Positions 49,695 through 56,656 of a stretch of DNA of 64,000 bases are shown piece after piece (position 1 is the stretch's first letter; each line of letters starts with the position of its first letter). Source of the stretch: HR10 sp964615335 (GTDB taxonomy: Bacteria; Acidobacteriota; Blastocatellia; HR10); the NCBI GenBank assembly GCA_964615335.1, contig CAZTMT010000001.1, positions 248,001-312,000 on the forward strand, read 5' to 3'. The position numbers were made by a program, and so were the translations under genes. The notes beneath the pieces were generated by a model. It saw only the letters and a program-made list of their open reading frames with translations, was not told the DNA's origin and searched no databases.

Positions 49695-50714
49695 ATGCCC
49701 CCTTTCTCTTCGTGTGCGGACATGGACGGGGAGCCGAAATCGGCATTCTTCATCGGCGTGGATGTCGGCCGGACTATTCGCGCCGCACTTGTGGATGAGG
49801 ACGGTCGCATCTGGCTTCAGAGCCGCGTCCTGACCGAGCGGCGCGATCCGCGCGCCTTTCTGGCGCAGATGCTCTCGGTGCTGCGCGCGCTCAGAGAGTC
49901 CGATCTCGGGCGAGGGCGCGTCTTGGCCGTGGGGATCGGATGGCCGGGGTTGGTCCATCGGCGAACTCAGCGCATCGAGCTGGCCACGCATCTGGTGGAT
50001 GTCACCGGGTGCGATCTCTATGAAGAGATCCGCCACGCCCTCGGTGTGCCGCTTCTCTTCGAGAACGAAGCCAACGCCGCCGCGTATGGCGAATGGGTGC
50101 GCGGTGCCGCCCGGGGGGTCCGCGACCTCTTCTATGTGGCCATTGGGACCGGCATCGGGGCGGCGCTCATCCTGGATGGACGCTTACACCGCGGGGCGCA
50201 CGGATTCGCGGGAGAATTCGGGCATGTGAAGGTCGAATCCCGAGGGATCGAATGCGGCTGTGGGGGGCGCGGGTGCCTGGAGACGATCGCTTCCGGCCCC
50301 AATATTGTGCGCCGCGTGCGCGAACGGCTCTTCTCCGATCCCGCCTTCTCGCTCTCCCCGCTGGCCGCCCAGATGGAAGGGACGCTGACTGTTCCGCTCA
50401 TCATCCAGGCCGCACTGCAGGGCGACGAGCTGGCGCGCACAGTTCTTTGGGAGACCGGCCGTTATTTCGGGCTGGCCGTCGCCAATGTCCTGAATCTGCT
50501 GGACGTCGAGATGGTGTGCCTGGGAGGACCGGTCATGTTGGCCGGAGAGATCCTCCTGGAGGCCGTTCGACGGGAGGCTCGCAAGCATGCGCTGCGCGCA
50601 AGCTTCGCCCAGTGCCGTTTCGTCAGTGGCGAGCTGGGGCAGGATGCGGGTGTCATCGGAGCGGCCTTGCTCGCCCGCGATGCCCTGGCCTCCGCAGTCC
50701 CGGAGCAGACCTGA
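49695..50714 (+). CDS. ROK family protein (sugar kinase or regulator)
   Basis: A 339-residue ROK protein. GVDVGRTIRAALVDEDG and NEANAAAYGEWVRGAARGVRDLFYVAIGTGIGAALI are the ATPase phosphate motifs, and HVKVESRGIECGCGGRGCLETIASG holds the zinc/ROK signature (CxCGxxGCxE). No N-terminal helix-turn-helix is present, so it is more probably a sugar kinase such as glucokinase than a repressor. The catalytic base is in VTGCDLYEEI; the usual GNDANAA reads ENEANAA here. Its start is 5 bases after the kinase stop; an ATG at 49722 is an alternative. Confidence 0.86.
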   Translation: MPPFSSCADMDGEPKSAFFIGVDVGRTIRAALVDEDGRIWLQSRVLTERRDPRAFLAQMLSVLRALRESDLGRGRVLAVGIGWPGLVHRRTQRIELATHLVDVTGCDLYEEIRHALGVPLLFENEANAAAYGEWVRGAARGVRDLFYVAIGTGIGAALILDGRLHRGAHGFAGEFGHVKVESRGIECGCGGRGCLETIASGPNIVRRVRERLFSDPAFSLSPLAAQMEGTLTVPLIIQAALQGDELARTVLWETGRYFGLAVANVLNLLDVEMVCLGGPVMLAGEILLEAVRREARKHALRASFAQCRFVSGELGQDAGVIGAALLARDALASAVPEQT

Positions 50715-50769
50715 AGCGAGATCACACGAAGCGACTGGGCCGTGAGAAAATACACGAGAGGAGGAACGT

Positions 50770-51762
50770 ATGCCTTTGCGTATCATCCAGTATGGTGTTG
50801 GCCCCATTGGGAGCGCTATCGTGCGCGTGCTTCTGGAGCGCACGGGGGCCGTCGTTGTCGGTGCCATTGACATCGCCGCCGATAAGGTCGGGCGAGATCT
50901 TGGCGAGGTGGTCGGCGTTCATCCTGTGGGGGTCATCGTCTCTGACCGTGCCGAGGAAGTCCTCGCCCGCAAGGCCGATGTCGTCGTCCATTCCACGTCC
51001 TCATACTTAAGGGAGGTCTTCGATCAGCTTCTCGCCTGCGTGCGAGCCGGAGCGCATGTCATCTCCACATGCGAGGAGCTGGCCTATCCGTTCCGAAAGT
51101 ATCCGGAACTGTCGCGCCGCTTGGATGAGGAAGCGAAAGCTGCCGGAGTCGTCGTCCTGGGAGCGGGCGTGAACCCGGGCTTTGTGATGGACAAGTTGGT
51201 GCTGACGCTGGCGACGGCCTCGCAGCGCATCGAGCGCGTGTCAGTCCGTCGCGTCGTGGATGCCTCGCGCCGCCGTCTTCCGCTGCAGAGGAAAATCGGG
51301 GCGGGGATGACGGTCGAGGAGTTCCACCAGGCCGTGCAGGCTGGGCGCATCCGGCACGTCGGTTTGCCGGAATCGGTCGCCTTGATCGCCGAAGGATTGG
51401 GAATCGACGTGGACGAGATCTCCGAGACCATCGAGCCGATCCTGGCCGATCAGGACATCTCGACCGAGTATCTGCAGGTGCATCGAGGGCAGGTCGCCGG
51501 AGTCCACCAGGTCTGTCGCGGATTGGTTCGAGACCAGGAGCGCATTCGACTCGATTTGCAGATGGCCGTGGGAGCCAGGGATCCTGTGGATGAGATTCAG
51601 CTCTTCGGAGTGCCGGAGGTGAGCCTGCGAATTCCTGGAGGGTTGCATGGCGACTTGGCCACAGCCGCCGTCGTCGTCAATACGATCCCTCTGGTCGTCC
51701 AAGCGCCTCCGGGATTGCGGACGATCACGGATATTGCGGTGCGGTTCGTCGCGACGTTCTGA
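50770..51762 (+). CDS. Dihydrodipicolinate reductase-like dehydrogenase (2,4-diaminopentanoate dehydrogenase family)
   Basis: A 330-residue NAD(P)-dependent enzyme. The N-terminal motif is IIQYGVGPIGSAIVRVLLER, then VVHSTSSYLREVFDQL and GAGVNPGFVMDKL, the family pattern of the DapB-like group that includes 2,4-diaminopentanoate dehydrogenase (Ord), acting in ornithine fermentation. GAGGAGGAA precedes the ATG. It is followed 30 bases later by a D-amino-acid transaminase-like gene, so amine or amino-acid catabolism is plausible. Specific substrate unproven. Confidence 0.8.
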   Translation: MPLRIIQYGVGPIGSAIVRVLLERTGAVVVGAIDIAADKVGRDLGEVVGVHPVGVIVSDRAEEVLARKADVVVHSTSSYLREVFDQLLACVRAGAHVISTCEELAYPFRKYPELSRRLDEEAKAAGVVVLGAGVNPGFVMDKLVLTLATASQRIERVSVRRVVDASRRRLPLQRKIGAGMTVEEFHQAVQAGRIRHVGLPESVALIAEGLGIDVDEISETIEPILADQDISTEYLQVHRGQVAGVHQVCRGLVRDQERIRLDLQMAVGARDPVDEIQLFGVPEVSLRIPGGLHGDLATAAVVVNTIPLVVQAPPGLRTITDIAVRFVATF

Positions 51763-51792
51763 GCGACGCTTTCGGGAAATCGGAGGGAGAAT

Positions 51793-52650
51793 ATGTCGGA
51801 AGGCTTGGCATGGCTCAACGGCGAGATCCTCGACCTCGCGTCAGCGAAGGTCTCCGTTGAGGATCGAGGGTTTCAGTTCGGCGATGGGGTGTATGAGGTC
51901 GTGCGCGTGTATGAGGGCCGGCCCTTTGCTCTTGAGGAACATCTCCATCGGCTGCACCGCAGCGCGCAGGAGATCGAGCTGGAACTCCCGCTCTCACTCG
52001 GGGAGCTGGCCGAGGAGGCCACGCGCCTCATCGCGCGCGCGGGGATCGCTGAAGCGGAGCTCTACATCCAGGTCACGCGCGGGGCGGCCCGGCGAAATCA
52101 CCTCTTCCCCTCGGGCGTGCCCCCGACGCTGGTGATGACCGTGAGATCCGTTCGCCACATTCCAACGGAATTGCGCCAACAGGGCATTCGCGTGCTCACC
52201 GTGCCGGATGAGCGGTGGGGGCGCTGCGACATCAAGTCCATCTGCTTGCTCCCCAATGTCCTGGCCAAGGAGCGGGCGCATCGCGCGGGAGCCTTCGAGG
52301 CGCTCTTCGTCCGAGACGGCCTCGTCCTGGAAGGGACAAGCAGCAATGTCTTCGCCTGGACGGGAGACGAGCTGGTGACGCCCGTGGCCGATCACCGCAT
52401 CCTCTCGGGGATCACGCGCGGCTTCGTCTTGCACCTGGCGCAGCAGCGGGGCTATCGCACCGTGGAACGCGATCTTCCGCTGGCCGAGATGAAGGCGGCG
52501 CGCGAGGTGATTATCGCCGGCACGGTCACCGAGCTTCTGGCCGTCATCGCCGTGGATGACGATCCGGTGGGATCGGGATCGCCAGGACCTCTCTTTCGAG
52601 AGCTGTACGCGGCCTATCGGGAGATGATCGCGCGACGCCTGAAGCTGTGA
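51793..52650 (+). CDS. Class IV aminotransferase (D-amino-acid aminotransferase-like)
   Basis: A 285-residue fold-type IV PLP enzyme. DRGFQFGDGVYEVVRVYEGRPFALEEHL is the N-terminal motif, and RCDIKSICLLPNVLAKERAHRAGAFEALF has the catalytic Lys (CDIKS), as in D-amino-acid transaminase. EGTSSNVFAWTGDELVTP and GITRGFVLHLA bind PLP phosphate. It could convert D-alanine and D-glutamate precursors or act as a branched-chain aminotransferase; the DIKS motif and length favour the D-type. It is in the same operon as the diaminopentanoate-dehydrogenase-like gene. Confidence 0.87.
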   Translation: MSEGLAWLNGEILDLASAKVSVEDRGFQFGDGVYEVVRVYEGRPFALEEHLHRLHRSAQEIELELPLSLGELAEEATRLIARAGIAEAELYIQVTRGAARRNHLFPSGVPPTLVMTVRSVRHIPTELRQQGIRVLTVPDERWGRCDIKSICLLPNVLAKERAHRAGAFEALFVRDGLVLEGTSSNVFAWTGDELVTPVADHRILSGITRGFVLHLAQQRGYRTVERDLPLAEMKAAREVIIAGTVTELLAVIAVDDDPVGSGSPGPLFRELYAAYREMIARRLKL

Positions 52651-52677
52651 GGATCTCGCGGGCACAAACGGCCGATC

Positions 52678-53823
52678 TCACTCGGCGTGGATCGGCTTCT
52701 GCCGCTCGCGCAAGAAAGTCCCCATCCGGCGGTTTCTCACCGCCAGCATTTCGCTCACAATCGAGAGGGCGATCTGCTCCGGTCCTTCCGCTCCGATGTC
52801 CAGTCCGACCGGAGCGTAGAGCTTCTGCACCTGCTCGGGAAGAAGCTCCATCCCGTGCTCGCGCAAGTTCCGCAACAGGCGCTCGCGCCTTTCCTTCGGC
52901 CCCAGAAGGCCGATGTAGGCGAGAGGGCTTCTGAGCAGCCACGCGAGCAGAGTCACGTCCACGTGAAAGTTGTGGGTGAGCAGAATCGCATAGTCTCCCG
53001 GCGCGAGGGCGACCTTATCCGGGGCTTCTTCAGGATGGGCGAGGATCAGACGATCGGCCCAGGGGAATCGCTCCGGCACGAGGAATTTCGGACGATGGTC
53101 CACGAGCGTGATCCGAAAGCCCACTTCTTTGGCCAGCCGAACCAGGGGGACGGCATCGGCTCCCGCCCCGAAGACGATCACATGCGGAAGGGGGAGGAAA
53201 CATTCGATGAAAACGCGCGCCTCTCCAACGGATGAAGGAGTCTCGCCCTCCAGGGAGGACAGTTCGTACGTCCGTGTCTTCGATCTCCCTTGAGCCAGAA
53301 GAGCGCGGGCATCCCGTTCTACAGCCCTGTCCAGAGAAGCCTCTCCGAGCGTGCCCGAAGGCGATCCTTCCGCCGGAACCAGAAGCTTCGCCCCGAGCTT
53401 CAGGGGGGAACCTTCCGGAGCCGCGACCAGTGTCGCCAGAGCCAGAGAACTCCCTCGCTCCAAAGCCTCCTGCGCGCACTGCAGGTAGGGGCGCACCCGA
53501 GCCAGAGGTTCAATCCACACATCAATTATGCCATTGCACCCCATCCCAAAGCCCCACACCAGCTCATCCTCGCTCGTGAGATCATAACGCCGCAGCACGG
53601 GATCCCCTTGCTCCACAACGCGGCGCGTCCATTCCAGGACGTCTCCCTCAAGACATCCGGCGCTGATGTTCCCCACCATCTCGCCTCTTGGCGTGATCAG
53701 GAGTTTCGCTCCTTCGCGCCGATAGGCCGATCCCTCAACGTGAACGACTGTCGCTACAGCCGCCGGCTCCTGAGAGGGGTCAAGGTTTTCCAGGGCCGAG
53801 AGAATGTCTTTCAGGTCCTTCAT
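52678..53823 (-). CDS. xdhC: XdhC/CoxI family molybdoenzyme maturation protein
   Basis: A 381-residue XdhC. The N-terminal domain has VATVVHVEGSAYRREGAKLLIT and MVGNISAGCLEGDVLE, with the conserved Cys; the C-terminal Rossmann domain starts VIVFGAGADAVPLVRLAKEVGF and contains THNFHVDVTLLAWLLRSPLAYIGLLGPKERR. XdhC binds and delivers sulfurated molybdenum cofactor to xanthine-oxidase family enzymes. The likely client is the hcr-like molybdoenzyme encoded 2.3 kb away. It has its own promoter. Confidence 0.92.
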   Translation of the reverse strand: MKDLKDILSALENLDPSQEPAAVATVVHVEGSAYRREGAKLLITPRGEMVGNISAGCLEGDVLEWTRRVVEQGDPVLRRYDLTSEDELVWGFGMGCNGIIDVWIEPLARVRPYLQCAQEALERGSSLALATLVAAPEGSPLKLGAKLLVPAEGSPSGTLGEASLDRAVERDARALLAQGRSKTRTYELSSLEGETPSSVGEARVFIECFLPLPHVIVFGAGADAVPLVRLAKEVGFRITLVDHRPKFLVPERFPWADRLILAHPEEAPDKVALAPGDYAILLTHNFHVDVTLLAWLLRSPLAYIGLLGPKERRERLLRNLREHGMELLPEQVQKLYAPVGLDIGAEGPEQIALSIVSEMLAVRNRRMGTFLRERQKPIHAE

Positions 53824-53862
53824 GGCCGATTCCCTTCGCCTGAGCTTTTGCTGCCAGGCTCA

Positions 53863-53892
53863 ATTGTAAGAGTGAGGGAGCGCTCCTCACAA
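53863..53892 (-). promoter_or_regulatory. Promoter for xdhC
   Basis: On the minus strand: TTGTGA, an 18-base spacer and TACAAT, with a leader of about 33 bases including GAAGGGA before the ATG at 53823. Confidence 0.45.
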
Positions 53893-53953
53893 GGCCGCAG
53901 GAAGAGCGCTTTCGCACAGGCGTCCGCACCGCGTCTGTAGGACGGGCGCGTCT

Positions 53954-55162
53954 CTATCGCGAACGGCGTTGCCAGAAGCTGAGACCCGCCGTGAGGCTCA
54001 AAAGCCCTATCCCCAACACGCGATAGAGAGTCGGCAGTTCCCATACGGTCGCCAGGCTCGCCGCTATCGTCAGAGCGATCGCTTGGGTCACCAGCAGAAG
54101 AGACCACGCCAGACCGCTCAAGCGCCCGAGAAAATGCGGAGGCGTCCGCTCGTGAATGAGCGTTTGAGCCGAGATGAGAAACGCCGCCGCCGCTATCCCC
54201 ATGAGAAACGCTCCGATGAGGACCTCGACCAGGTTCGTCAGGAGAGTGAGCCCGATCAGGCCCAGGCCGATTGCGGCTGAGCTTATCTGAATGAGCGCCA
54301 GACGCGAGACCGCCCGAGCATATGTTCCCACGAGCCAAATCCCCACCACGGTGCCCACAGCGAGCGAGGAGAGAAGCATGCCGAAATCGCGTGGTCCGCC
54401 GCCCAGGACATCTCGCAGATAGACGACTCCCAGGACATTCACACTGCTTGTGGCCAGGATCAGTCCCATCGCGAGACTCAGCACGCAGACCAGGGGACGA
54501 TCTCGAAGGAGCACGCACGAGGCGCTCTGGAGATCGCGCAGCAGTTCCCGAAAAGAACGGGATCGGCGCTCGCGCGGAGGCGCCTGAGGCGCCCCAAGAC
54601 CGGAGAGGCAGAAAGCTGCGAAGAGGAAGCTCAATCCGTTCAATGCGAAACACGCGCGCTCGCCCACGCGTGCGATGAGCGAGCCTGCCAAAAGGGGAGC
54701 GAGAATTCCATTCATCTGCTGGGTCTGAAGGCTCGCCGCGTTGGCAGTCATCAGCTCCTCCCGATCCACAAGCGAGGGGATTACCGCCACCTGCGCCGAG
54801 AGGAAAAAGCACATCGCCCATCCGCTCAGAACGAGAACCGGGTAGATGAGAGACCATTCCCAGGCGATCCCGAGAAGGAACATGAGGCTCGCGCGGAGGC
54901 CGTTGGCCGCTATCATCACCCGGCGCGGATTCGCGCGGTCTACAAGAGCGCCGGCCAGGGGGAAGACCAGAGCCAGCGAGAGGAAAAAAAGCGCGGCCAT
55001 GCCTCCGAATTCTCCTGCCGAGAGTCTGAGCCGAAATCCTCCGAGACTCATCAGAGCGATCAGGGCGAGCCAATTCCCCATTCCGCTCACCCCTTGCGCG
55101 AGCCACAGTCGGCGGAAGTTCGGATTTCGCAGAAGACGCACAAAGGGGCTTCGTCTCAGCAT
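53954..55162 (-). CDS. Major facilitator superfamily transporter (MFS_3/EntS-like)
   Basis: A 402-residue permease with 11-12 hydrophobic helices. LLRNPNFRRLWLAQGVSGMGNWLALIALMSL and ALVFPLAGALVDRANPRRVMIAANGLRA (loop 2-3 motif) are typical of the EntS/MFS_3 branch of exporters. It probably exports a drug, siderophore or metabolite. It is on the same strand as xdhC but separated by a 130-base gap with a promoter. No substrate evidence. Confidence 0.87.
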   Translation of the reverse strand: MLRRSPFVRLLRNPNFRRLWLAQGVSGMGNWLALIALMSLGGFRLRLSAGEFGGMAALFFLSLALVFPLAGALVDRANPRRVMIAANGLRASLMFLLGIAWEWSLIYPVLVLSGWAMCFFLSAQVAVIPSLVDREELMTANAASLQTQQMNGILAPLLAGSLIARVGERACFALNGLSFLFAAFCLSGLGAPQAPPRERRSRSFRELLRDLQSASCVLLRDRPLVCVLSLAMGLILATSSVNVLGVVYLRDVLGGGPRDFGMLLSSLAVGTVVGIWLVGTYARAVSRLALIQISSAAIGLGLIGLTLLTNLVEVLIGAFLMGIAAAAFLISAQTLIHERTPPHFLGRLSGLAWSLLLVTQAIALTIAASLATVWELPTLYRVLGIGLLSLTAGLSFWQRRSR

Positions 55163-55224
55163 GTGAAGGTCCCGCGAGCCAGATCAGAGCCGACCTCTCT
55201 CATCGTCACCAGCCCGAACGAAAA

Positions 55225-55299
55225 TGGCTGGGAGCCAGGGATTCGAACCCCGATTCGCGGATCCAGAGTCCGCTGTCCTGCCTGTTGGACGAGCTCCCA
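55225..55299 (-). tRNA. tRNA-Gln (CTG anticodon)
   Basis: A 75-base tRNA with encoded CCA. Acceptor TGGGAGC pairs with GCTCCCA; D-arm GTCC/GGAC; anticodon stem GCGGA/TCCGC with loop CTCTGGA, giving anticodon CTG (Gln, codon CAG); T-loop TTCGAAT. The discriminator is G, as in bacterial tRNA-Gln. Confidence 0.95.
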
Positions 55300-55313
55300 G
55301 CTTTCGCTTTTTC

Positions 55314-55343
55314 ACTATAGCGAGCACCTCCGAGGGTTGTCAA
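55314..55343 (-). promoter_or_regulatory. Promoter for tRNA-Gln
   Basis: On the minus strand: TTGACA, an 18-base spacer and TATAGT, about 7-8 bases upstream of the start of the mature tRNA-proximal leader. Confidence 0.6.
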
Positions 55344-55418
55344 GGAGGACGTCGTCGGAGGCTGGGGATCCTCTCCCGGGAGGAAGGGCGCGGCGCTCTG
55401 GCGGGAGAACGCCTCCCG

Positions 55419-55447
55419 TTGACACGCCGGCGCGGCTCGGGTAGACT
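55419..55447 (+). promoter_or_regulatory. Promoter for TetR-hcr operon
   Basis: TTGACA, an exact 17-base spacer and TAGACT. The leader is about 23 bases with GGAG before the GTG start. Operators for the TetR protein would be expected here, but no clean palindrome is obvious. Confidence 0.6.
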
Positions 55448-55476
55448 CTTCGGCGAAGTTTGAACCGGAGATCAAA

Positions 55477-56199
55477 GTGTTGAACAGACGGTCAAAATCT
55501 CCACGGCGGAAGCAGAGGATCGCGCAGACGAAACTCGAGATCCTCCGATGCGCCGCCGAAGCGTTTCGGCGAAACGGCTTTCACGCGACGACGATGGAGG
55601 AGATCGCCCGACGCCTGCACATGACCAAGGGCAATCTCTACTACTACTTCAAGAGCAAGGAGGAGATCCTCTACTTCTGCCAGGACTATTCTCTGGATCT
55701 GCTGCTGGCCCGGCTCGAGGAGGTGGAGAGAAGCTCGGCCTCCCCTGAGGAGAAGCTCTCGCGGCTCATCCGGGAGCAGGTGGGAATCATCCTGGATGAG
55801 TTGAAAGCGTCGGCCATGCACGCCGATTTCCATTGGCTCTCTCGGCGCCGCCTCCAGCGGATCATCCAGAAGCGCGATTGCTACGAACAGGGGATTCGGC
55901 GGATCATTGAGGAGGGGATGGAGCAAGGGATCTTTCGGCCCGGGGATCCGAAGCTTCTCACCTTCGCGATCCTTGGGGCGATCAATTGGACGGTTCGATG
56001 GTTCTCCCCGCACGGTCCTCTGTCGGCGCAGGAGATCGGCGCCGCCTTCGCCGATTACCTGGTCCGGGGATTGAAAGCGTGCGAGACCGTCGGCGTGACC
56101 TCACAGGCGGAGGGGATTCATGGAGAAGCAGATCATCACGTTGCGAGTCAACGGGGAGTGGCACGTCCTGGCCGTGCCCGTCTACAAGACGCTCCTTGA
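55477..56199 (+). CDS. TetR family transcriptional regulator of hcr-like operon
   Basis: A 240-residue TetR-type protein. The N-terminal helix-turn-helix (about 17-63) reads TKLEILRCAAEAFRRNGFHATTMEEIARRLHMTKGNLYYYFKSKEEIL. The C-terminal ligand domain resembles those of regulators of acyl-CoA and steroid metabolism (KstR/FadR/Paa-type). Its last 80 bases overlap the downstream 2Fe-2S subunit gene in another frame, giving an unusual Arg/Gly-rich tail. As first gene of the operon it probably represses itself and hcr in the absence of an aromatic acyl-CoA; this is inference. The GTG at 55477 follows GGAG. Confidence 0.87.
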   Translation: MLNRRSKSPRRKQRIAQTKLEILRCAAEAFRRNGFHATTMEEIARRLHMTKGNLYYYFKSKEEILYFCQDYSLDLLLARLEEVERSSASPEEKLSRLIREQVGIILDELKASAMHADFHWLSRRRLQRIIQKRDCYEQGIRRIIEEGMEQGIFRPGDPKLLTFAILGAINWTVRWFSPHGPLSAQEIGAAFADYLVRGLKACETVGVTSQAEGIHGEADHHVASQRGVARPGRARLQDAP

Positions 56200-56656
56200 G
56201 GTCTTGCGCGAGGATTTGAACCTGACCGGGACCAAGCACGGATGCGAGCTGGGGGAATGCGGAGCGTGCACGGTTCTGGTGGATGGAGAGCCCGTTCTCT
56301 CCTGCCTGGCCCTGCCCATTGAGTTACAGGATCGAGAGATTCTCACCGTGGAGGGCCTCATGGAAGGCGGGCGTCCACATCCGCTGCAGATCGCTTTCGC
56401 CCAGACCGGAGCCGTCCAGTGCGGATACTGCACGCCAGGCCTCTTGCTCGCGGCCAAGGCCTTGCTGGAGAAGAATCCCTGCCCGACGCGGCAGGAGATC
56501 AAGGAAGCGCTCTCGGGGAATCTCTGTCGCTGCACGGGATACCTCCAGATCCTGGAGGCCGTCGAGCGCGCCGCCGCCTGGATGCGCGGAGCGCGCGATC
56601 TGGGCTCCGGGGTGGCAAGAGCGGAGGAGGGAGGAACATGGAAGAGTTCGCGGTGA
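56120..56656 (+). CDS. hcrC: 4-hydroxybenzoyl-CoA reductase-like 2Fe-2S subunit (gamma)
   Basis: The protein has 178 residues. CELGECGACTVLVDGEPVLSCL is the plant-type [2Fe-2S] site (Cys at spacing C-x4-C-x2-C), and CGYCTPG plus CRCTGY supply the second, xanthine-oxidase-type [2Fe-2S] cluster. It passes electrons between FAD/[4Fe-4S] and the molybdenum subunit. The gene overlaps the TetR gene by 80 bases and the large subunit by 19. Family membership alone cannot separate it from CoxS; the partner subunits support hydroxybenzoyl-CoA reductase. Confidence 0.88.
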   Translation: MEKQIITLRVNGEWHVLAVPVYKTLLEVLREDLNLTGTKHGCELGECGACTVLVDGEPVLSCLALPIELQDREILTVEGLMEGGRPHPLQIAFAQTGAVQCGYCTPGLLLAAKALLEKNPCPTRQEIKEALSGNLCRCTGYLQILEAVERAAAWMRGARDLGSGVARAEEGGTWKSSR

